A stretch of 5,809 nt of DNA from Betaproteobacteria bacterium (GTDB taxonomy: Bacteria; Pseudomonadota; Gammaproteobacteria; Burkholderiales; Thiobacillaceae), in NCBI GenBank assembly GCA_020049245.1, contig JAIFLB010000057.1, forward strand, positions 1 through 5,809, written 5' to 3'. Below the pieces are notes generated by a model. That model did no database searches. It saw only the letters and a list, made by a program, of their open reading frames with translations, and was not told the origin of the DNA. Made by a program: the position numbers and the translations under genes. Below, in pieces: positions 1 through 3,428 of this stretch (positions within the stretch are counted from its first letter, which is position 1; the number at the start of each line of letters is the position of its first letter).

Positions 1-273
1 CAATTCGGACTGATTCAGGCGAAAAGCTTCACGAATCAAACGTTTGACACGGTTTCGTGCTACCGCTGTAGCAAGAATTTTCTTTGGCACAATCATGCCC
101 AACCGAGCGTAATCAAGGCCATTTGGCGCGGCCAGAAAATCAATACCAGTGATGGCCCGCACACAGCGGAAACGAAAAACGGATGAAAACTCATCCGTTT
201 TGCGCATTTTTTTCTCTCGCCCGAAAGTTTTGGCCAAACTATGGACTATGGGCAGCGAGCCCGAATCTGGCAT
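1..273 (-). CDS. rnpA: RNase P protein component (RnpA), 3' end cut by window edge
   Basis: This is the basic protein subunit of ribonuclease P, which helps the catalytic RNA remove 5' leaders from precursor tRNAs. On the minus strand the frame reads continuously to base 1. The RNR signature (residues ARNRVKRLIRE, about bases 60-28) is the family's RNA-binding motif. It is preceded by the usual EFSSVF segment and the YARLGMIVPKK strand. About 91 residues are visible; the family usually has 110-130, so the C-terminus lies beyond the left edge. The start is uncertain. ATG at 273-271 gives MPDSGSLPIVHSLAKTFGREKK. TTG at 237-235 would mimic the length of the E. coli protein. ATG at 207-205 would drop the conserved FGRE-like segment, so I reject it. 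None of these has a clear Shine-Dalgarno. The gene follows rpmH by 12 bases and very likely shares its transcript. Confidence 0.9.
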   Translation of the reverse strand, partial: MPDSGSLPIVHSLAKTFGREKKMRKTDEFSSVFRFRCVRAITGIDFLAAPNGLDYARLGMIVPKKILATAVARNRVKRLIREAFRLNQSEL

Positions 274-285
274 CAAATCACGGAT

Positions 286-420
286 TCAAACAGCCAGACG
301 TTTGCGGCCTTTGGCGCGACGAGCATTGATGACGGCACGGCCGCCAACAGTCTTCATGCGCGCACGAAAGCCATGTGTACGCTTACGGCGAACTACGGAA
401 GGTTGATAGGTGCGTTTCAT
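286..420 (-). CDS. rpmH: 50S ribosomal protein L34
   Basis: This is the small, very basic protein L34 of the large ribosomal subunit. The minus-strand frame from ATG (420-418) to TGA (288-286) encodes 44 residues, the usual length in proteobacteria. It begins MKRTYQPSVVRRKRTHGF and ends RRAKGRKRLAV, both hallmark L34 sequences rich in Arg and Lys. It is the first gene of the rpmH-rnpA transcript and diverges from dnaA, the standard arrangement next to oriC. Upstream lies a TTGACA/TCTAAT promoter with a 17-base spacer. The ribosome binding site is weak: only a GGGG run about 9-12 bases before the ATG. Identification is essentially certain from sequence and position. Confidence 0.97.
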   Translation of the reverse strand: MKRTYQPSVVRRKRTHGFRARMKTVGGRAVINARRAKGRKRLAV

Positions 421-464
421 TTCAGGTGCCCCAATAGATTGGAATTGACTTAAAAAAGCAGCGA

Positions 465-493
465 ATTAGACCGCTAGCCCACTGTTTTGTCAA
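465..493 (-). promoter_or_regulatory. rpmH-rnpA promoter (sigma70 type)
   Basis: On the minus strand a perfect -35 hexamer TTGACA (493-488) is followed, after exactly 17 bases, by a -10 hexamer TCTAAT (470-465). Transcription would start near base 458, leaving a leader of about 38 bases before rpmH. The hexamers and spacing are seen directly; activity is inferred. It is the strongest promoter-like sequence I found here, fitting a ribosomal protein gene. A small inverted repeat, CCAAT-AG-ATTGG (431-442), lies in the leader. Confidence 0.8.
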
Positions 494-518
494 TCATTTC
501 CGGCTCCAACCTTGGCGG

Positions 519-527
519 TGATAGAAT
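519..527 (+). promoter_or_regulatory. Extended -10 promoter for dnaA
   Basis: TGATAGAAT matches the extended -10 form TGnTATAAT with one change. It lies 38 bases before the proposed dnaA ATG, so transcription would begin near base 534. No good -35 hexamer sits at the normal distance; the best is a TTTCCG-like stretch at 497-502, which would make this an extended -10 type. The same ten bases, TGATAGAATT, occur upstream of dnaN. No consensus DnaA box is seen in this promoter region. Confidence 0.5.
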
Positions 528-565
528 TGCCGACCTTCCCCCATCTGTCCGCTGCCACGCTGCTC

Positions 566-1935
566 ATGCACGATTTCTGGAGCCACTGCATCGCCCACTT
601 CGAGCGGACGTTAAACGCACAGCAGCTTAATACCTGGATCAAGCCGCTTTTAGTCGAGGTGAATCAAGATCAGATACTGATCAGCGCACCGAACCGTTTT
701 GTCGCGCAATGGGTACGTGAAAAATTTTTACACGATATTGAACAACTATCGCGGGATTTCTTTACTTCTCAGCCGAAGATCGAGTTGCTGATTTCGGAAA
801 CACGTGCTCAAGCTGCAACCCAACAACCCATAACCCAATCCGATCAAGCTGACCAGGCCAGTCCTGCTGCTCTCCTTAAAAGGAACCAAGCGGTTCCCCT
901 TCCTGAGTTGGAAGTCATCAAACCGAGAGAAGTCAGGAACAACACCACGAAGAATGAAAAGCCGACTCCGCTTGATGAAAGCCGTCTGAATCCATTGTTC
1001 AACTTTGATTCATTTGTCCCCGGCAAGGCAAACGACCTGGCTCGCGCTGCAGCGCTCCAGGTCGCGGACAATCCTGGTGCCGGCTACAACCCGTTGTTTG
1101 TCTATGGCGGCGTCGGCCTGGGTAAAACGCATCTGGTGCAAGCCATTGGCAACCACATGCTCCAACTCGACCCGAAAGCGCGTATCCGCTACATCCATGC
1201 CGATCGTTACGTGTCTGATGTAGTTCGCGCCGTGCGAACTAACTCCTACGACGATTTCAAACGCCGTTACGACACCCTGGATCTCTTGTTGATTGACGAC
1301 ATCCAGTTTTTCTCCGGCAAGGAAGGTACCCAACAGCAATTTTTCTATACCTTCAATACCCTGATCGAAGAACACAAACAGGTCATCATCACGAGCGATA
1401 CCTTTCCGAGCTGGAACCACCAGAACTGGAGATGCGAGTTGCCATTCTGCTAGACAAAGCTCGCATCGATAAAGCCGATCTGGATGAAGGCACCGCTTTT
1501 TTCATTGCCAAGCAGATCCGCTCCAACGTGCGGGAACTTGAAGGTGCGTTGAAACGGGTGATTGCCTATTCCCGCTTCAGTAAGCTGCCAATTTCCGTGG
1601 AACTGGCGAAGGAAGCGTTGAAAGACCTGCTGGCGGTTCAGAATCGGCAAATATCGATCGAAAACATCCAGAAAACAGTGGCCGACTATTTCAAGATCAA
1701 AGTGGCTGACATGTATTCCAAGAAACGTACGCGTATCGTCGCCAGACCGCGTCAGATGGCCATGTACCTGGCGCGGGAGTTGACCAATCTTTCCTATCCG
1801 GAAATAGGCCTTTCGTTTGGAGGTCGCGATCACACGACCGTACTACATGCCTGCGCCAAGATAGAAGAACTGAAGGCCAGCGATCAGACCCTGAGAAAAG
1901 ATTACAACTTATTGATTCAGGTACTTACAGGATGA
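566..1935 (+). pseudogene. dnaA: Chromosomal replication initiator DnaA, frame broken near 1408
   Basis: DnaA is the AAA+ ATPase that binds DnaA boxes, melts oriC and loads the helicase. ATG 566 is chosen because MHDFWSHCIAHFERTLNAQQ fits the start of domain I; the frame is open back to TTG 512, but those residues are not DnaA-like. Visible parts are domain I (about residues 1-85), a variable linker, Walker A GGVGLGKT (181-188), Walker B LLLIDD (240-245) and sensor I VIITSD. After TFP (codon at 1406) the frame turns to unrelated residues and stops at 1453. The correct frame resumes at 1408 as ELEPPELEMRVAILL and runs to TGA 1933-1935, with sensor II (NVRELEGALKRV) and the domain IV signature GGRDHTTVLHAC. 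About 20 family residues at the join are absent, including the region holding the arginine finger (SRF). As written, no working DnaA is made. An assembly error is likelier than true loss of an essential gene. Confidence 0.93.
1406..1410 (+). other. dnaA: Frameshift and missing segment in dnaA
   Basis: At CCGAG the upstream frame reads CCG (Pro, 1406-1408) while the downstream frame starts GAG (Glu, 1408-1410), so one base is shared. Compared with remembered DnaA proteins, the stretch between the sensor I ITSD..P and the EPPELE motif is about 20 residues too short. A loss of about 61 bases would explain both the gap and the shift. The exact size is inferred from the family, not measured. Confidence 0.8.
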
Positions 1936-1997
1936 AACTGAAATTTCGCATATACATATGGCTTGGAGATAACTCTGTGGACAGGGGCTGTCTCGTT

Positions 1998-2006
1998 TGG
2001 GGATAA
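1998..2006 (-). promoter_or_regulatory. DnaA box, 8/9, inside a small hairpin
   Basis: The minus strand reads TTATCCCCA, one change from TTATCCACA. It overlaps a perfect inverted repeat TGGGG-ATAA-CCCCA (1998-2011), a 5-bp stem with a 4-base loop. It faces opposite to the perfect box at 2034-2042, 27 bases away. Confidence 0.6.
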
Positions 2007-2033
2007 CCCCACTCAAGTGTTATCAGAAAAAAC

Positions 2034-2042
2034 TTATCCACA
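2034..2042 (+). promoter_or_regulatory. Perfect DnaA box (TTATCCACA)
   Basis: This is an exact match to the high-affinity DnaA box consensus and the best box in the spacer. It is followed directly by the AT-rich ATTTTCATATATG. Confidence 0.85.
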
Positions 2043-2079
2043 ATTTTCATATATGCCATACACAACTTGTCCTGCCTCT

Positions 2080-2088
2080 TTTTCCACA
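2080..2088 (+). promoter_or_regulatory. DnaA box (TTTTCCACA)
   Basis: This fits the relaxed consensus TTWTNCACA at every position and has the same orientation as the perfect box 46 bases upstream. It borders the AT-rich stretch before dnaN. Confidence 0.7.
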
Positions 2089-2120
2089 GCTTAAATCAAT
2101 GATTTTGATAGAATTTATTG
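2089..2120 (+). other. AT-rich stretch, candidate DNA unwinding element
   Basis: Few G or C bases occur between the TTTTCCACA box and the TTATCCCAA-like box, making this one of the most AT-rich stretches of the spacer. Flanking boxes on both sides suit an unwinding element. The dnaN -10-like TGATAGAAT falls inside it, so the low stability could equally reflect a promoter. Confidence 0.4.
2106..2114 (+). promoter_or_regulatory. Extended -10 promoter for dnaN
   Basis: TGATAGAAT repeats the extended -10 found before dnaA (519-527). Initiation would fall near 2121, inside an inverted repeat TATTGG-CTTATC-CCAATA (2116-2133) that also holds a 7/9 DnaA-box-like sequence. DnaA could therefore modulate this promoter, which is inference. 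No good -35 hexamer is visible. Confidence 0.45.
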
Positions 2121-2145
2121 GCTTATCCCAATAGACCCTCGTTAC

Positions 2146-2160
2146 CTATTACTACTATCA
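2146..2160 (+). other. DnaA-trio-like trinucleotide run
   Basis: Five consecutive triplets read CTA TTA CTA CTA TCA, so the complementary strand reads 3'-GAT AAT GAT GAT AGT-5'. DnaA-trios described in the basal unwinding system of B. subtilis are repeats of this kind lying beside a DnaA box with a GC-richer spacer between. Here the nearest box-like sequence (2123-2131) is 14 bases upstream. The repeat is seen directly; the function is inferred. Confidence 0.4.
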
Positions 2161-2173
2161 GGAATTTATATAA

Positions 2174-3280
2174 ATGCTTGTACTTAAATCTTCCAAGGAC
2201 GCCTTGCTCAAACCCCTGCAAGCAGTGGCCGGGGTGGTGGAACGCAAGCACACGCTGCCTATCCTCTCCAATGTATTGCTGGAAGTTGTCGGTGGACGGG
2301 TTGCCTTCATTGCTACTGACCTTGAATTGCAAATCACCACCTGGATGGAAGATCAGGGAGCAGCAGATGCAGCCTTTACCGTCTCAGCACGCAAGTTGCT
2401 GGATATCAGCCGTTCATTGCTAGACGTGGAAACTATTTCCCTGGACCTGAACAATGACCAACTGAAAGTGCAATCCGGGCGCAGCCGCTTTAATCTGCAA
2501 ACCTTACCGGCACGCGATTTTCCAAAACTTCAGATTCCGGAAGGGCAGGGGCTCAACTTCACTCTGCCTCAAGGTTTGATTAAACAACTCTTATCGCGTG
2601 TGCAATACGCGATGGCAGTGCAGGACATTCGCTATTACCTGAATGGCATGCTGTTTTCAGTGCAAGGCAAACGCCTCACTGTGGCGGCTACCGACGGCCA
2701 CCGGTTGGCGGTTGACGGGACTGATATGGAAGAAGAAGTCGAACAGGGTGTTGATGTCATCCTGCCGCGCAAGACTGTGCTTGAACTGGGCAAACTGTTG
2801 AACGATAGCGATGATCCGGTGCATATCCAGGTGAATCAGAATCAGGTTGTATTCAGACGTCCTGACTTTGAATTACGCAGCAAAGTCGTTGATGGAAAAT
2901 TCCCCGATTGGCAACGCGTGGTTCCCGTTGGCCACGACAAGCGTTTTGCCATCCAGCGCCAGCGTTTATCGCAATCGCTGAACCGGGCAGCCATTCTGAC
3001 CAATGACAAATATCGTGGTGTACGCATCGCCTTGACGCCAGAAAGTCTTCGTATTGCCTGCAGCAATAACGAGCAGGAAGAAGCGCAGGAAGAGCTTGAT
3101 ATCGATTACCAGGGCGAACCGCTGGATATTGGTTTCAACATTCAATACTTGCAGGATGTCCTGAACAACATCGATTCGGAGTCTGTTTTGTGTTCCTTTG
3201 GCGATCCCACCAGCTCTCTTTTGATCACCGTGCCGGGAGAAGAAAACTTCCGCTATGTGGTGATGCCGATGCGTATTTAA
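2174..3280 (+). CDS. dnaN: DNA polymerase III subunit beta (sliding clamp)
   Basis: DnaN forms the dimeric ring that encircles DNA and tethers polymerase III and other replication and repair proteins. The frame is intact at 368 residues, against 366 in E. coli. It starts MLVLKSSKDALLKPLQAVAG and contains VVERKHTLPILSNVLL, a clamp N-domain hallmark. ATDGHRLA (about 172-179) includes the His-Arg pair conserved near the DNA-facing and partner-binding surfaces. It ends VVMPMRI, equivalent to the MPMRL tail of E. coli that helps form the partner-binding pocket. ATG 2174 has an AGGA ribosome binding site ten bases upstream (2160-2163). It follows oriC and precedes gyrB after a 140-base gap; recF is absent from that gap. 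Confidence 0.98.
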   Translation: MLVLKSSKDALLKPLQAVAGVVERKHTLPILSNVLLEVVGGRVAFIATDLELQITTWMEDQGAADAAFTVSARKLLDISRSLLDVETISLDLNNDQLKVQSGRSRFNLQTLPARDFPKLQIPEGQGLNFTLPQGLIKQLLSRVQYAMAVQDIRYYLNGMLFSVQGKRLTVAATDGHRLAVDGTDMEEEVEQGVDVILPRKTVLELGKLLNDSDDPVHIQVNQNQVVFRRPDFELRSKVVDGKFPDWQRVVPVGHDKRFAIQRQRLSQSLNRAAILTNDKYRGVRIALTPESLRIACSNNEQEEAQEELDIDYQGEPLDIGFNIQYLQDVLNNIDSESVLCSFGDPTSSLLITVPGEENFRYVVMPMRI

Positions 3281-3355
3281 GCTGCTGTTTTGCCTGAAGC
3301 AATTCAGTGCCAGTCTTAAATCAATAAAGTTTAAAAGCAGTGGCAGTTCAGCAAT

Positions 3356-3395
3356 GAGTTTTCCGCCAAGCGACTCCAGGCGGCGCGGAAAACTC
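3356..3395. repeat. 11-bp perfect inverted repeat in the gyrB leader
   Basis: GAGTTTTCCGC (3356-3366) is exactly complementary to GCGGAAAACTC (3385-3395), with an 18-base loop. Inside it, CCGCC (3363-3367) can pair instead with GGCGG (3379-3383), giving a competing fold. No T-run follows the right arm, so it does not look like a simple intrinsic terminator. Its position 26 bases before the gyrB start codon would suit a leader structure or protein-binding operator; neither is shown. Confidence 0.6.
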
Positions 3396-3412
3396 GCTCA
3401 ATCTACAGAAAA

Positions 3413-3428
3413 GGTTTCACGTGGAACA
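3413..3428. promoter_or_regulatory. parS: parS-like ParB-binding palindrome over the gyrB start
   Basis: The 16 bases GGTTTCACGTGGAACA match the general chromosomal parS form TGTTNCACGTGNAACA at 15 of 16 positions; only the first base differs. ParB (Spo0J) binds such sites, usually clustered close to oriC, to drive chromosome segregation. The GTG start codon of gyrB (3421-3423) is the right half of the central CACGTG. The match and place near oriC are seen; ParB binding is inferred. parA and parB are not in the window. Confidence 0.75.

Larger units (their letters stand above)
1936..2173 (+). other. oriC: Candidate chromosomal replication origin (oriC)
   Basis: This 238-base dnaA-dnaN spacer has no gene and is rich in DnaA-box-like 9-mers. 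A perfect TTATCCACA lies at 2034-2042, TTTTCCACA at 2080-2088, and TTATCCCCA on the minus strand at 2006-1998. Weaker 7/9 matches are on the minus strand at 1984-1976 (CTGTCCACA) and 1972-1964 (TTATCTCCA), and on the plus strand at 2056-2064 (CCATACACA) and 2123-2131 (TTATCCCAA). An AT-rich stretch at 2089-2120 could be the unwinding element, and a trinucleotide run at 2146-2160 resembles DnaA-trios. I see no GATC, so Dam/SeqA control of the enteric kind is unlikely. The dnaA-dnaN position is a common one for bacterial oriC. Box clustering is seen directly; origin function is inferred. Confidence 0.85.

Noticed and set aside
149..453. Plus-strand open frames opposite rnpA and rpmH
   Set aside because: They lie antisense to two clearly recognised genes and have no family-like sequence.
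512..565. TTG 512 (or GTG 518) as the dnaA start
   Set aside because: The 18 extra residues do not resemble the DnaA N-terminus, and these codons overlap the extended -10; ATG 566 begins exactly where domain I normally starts.
801..806. A second CACGTG core inside dnaA as another parS
   Set aside because: The flanks (GAAA and CTCA) do not match the parS arms GTTNC/GNAAC.
3290..3321. A gyrB promoter TTGCCT/TCTTAA
   Set aside because: Both hexamers are poor matches and the spacing is 18 bases; too weak to list.
3356..3400. The inverted repeat before gyrB as an intrinsic terminator of dnaN
   Set aside because: No T-run follows the right arm and the 18-base loop is long; the small CTGAA-GCAA-TTCAG hairpin at 3294-3307 also lacks a T-run.
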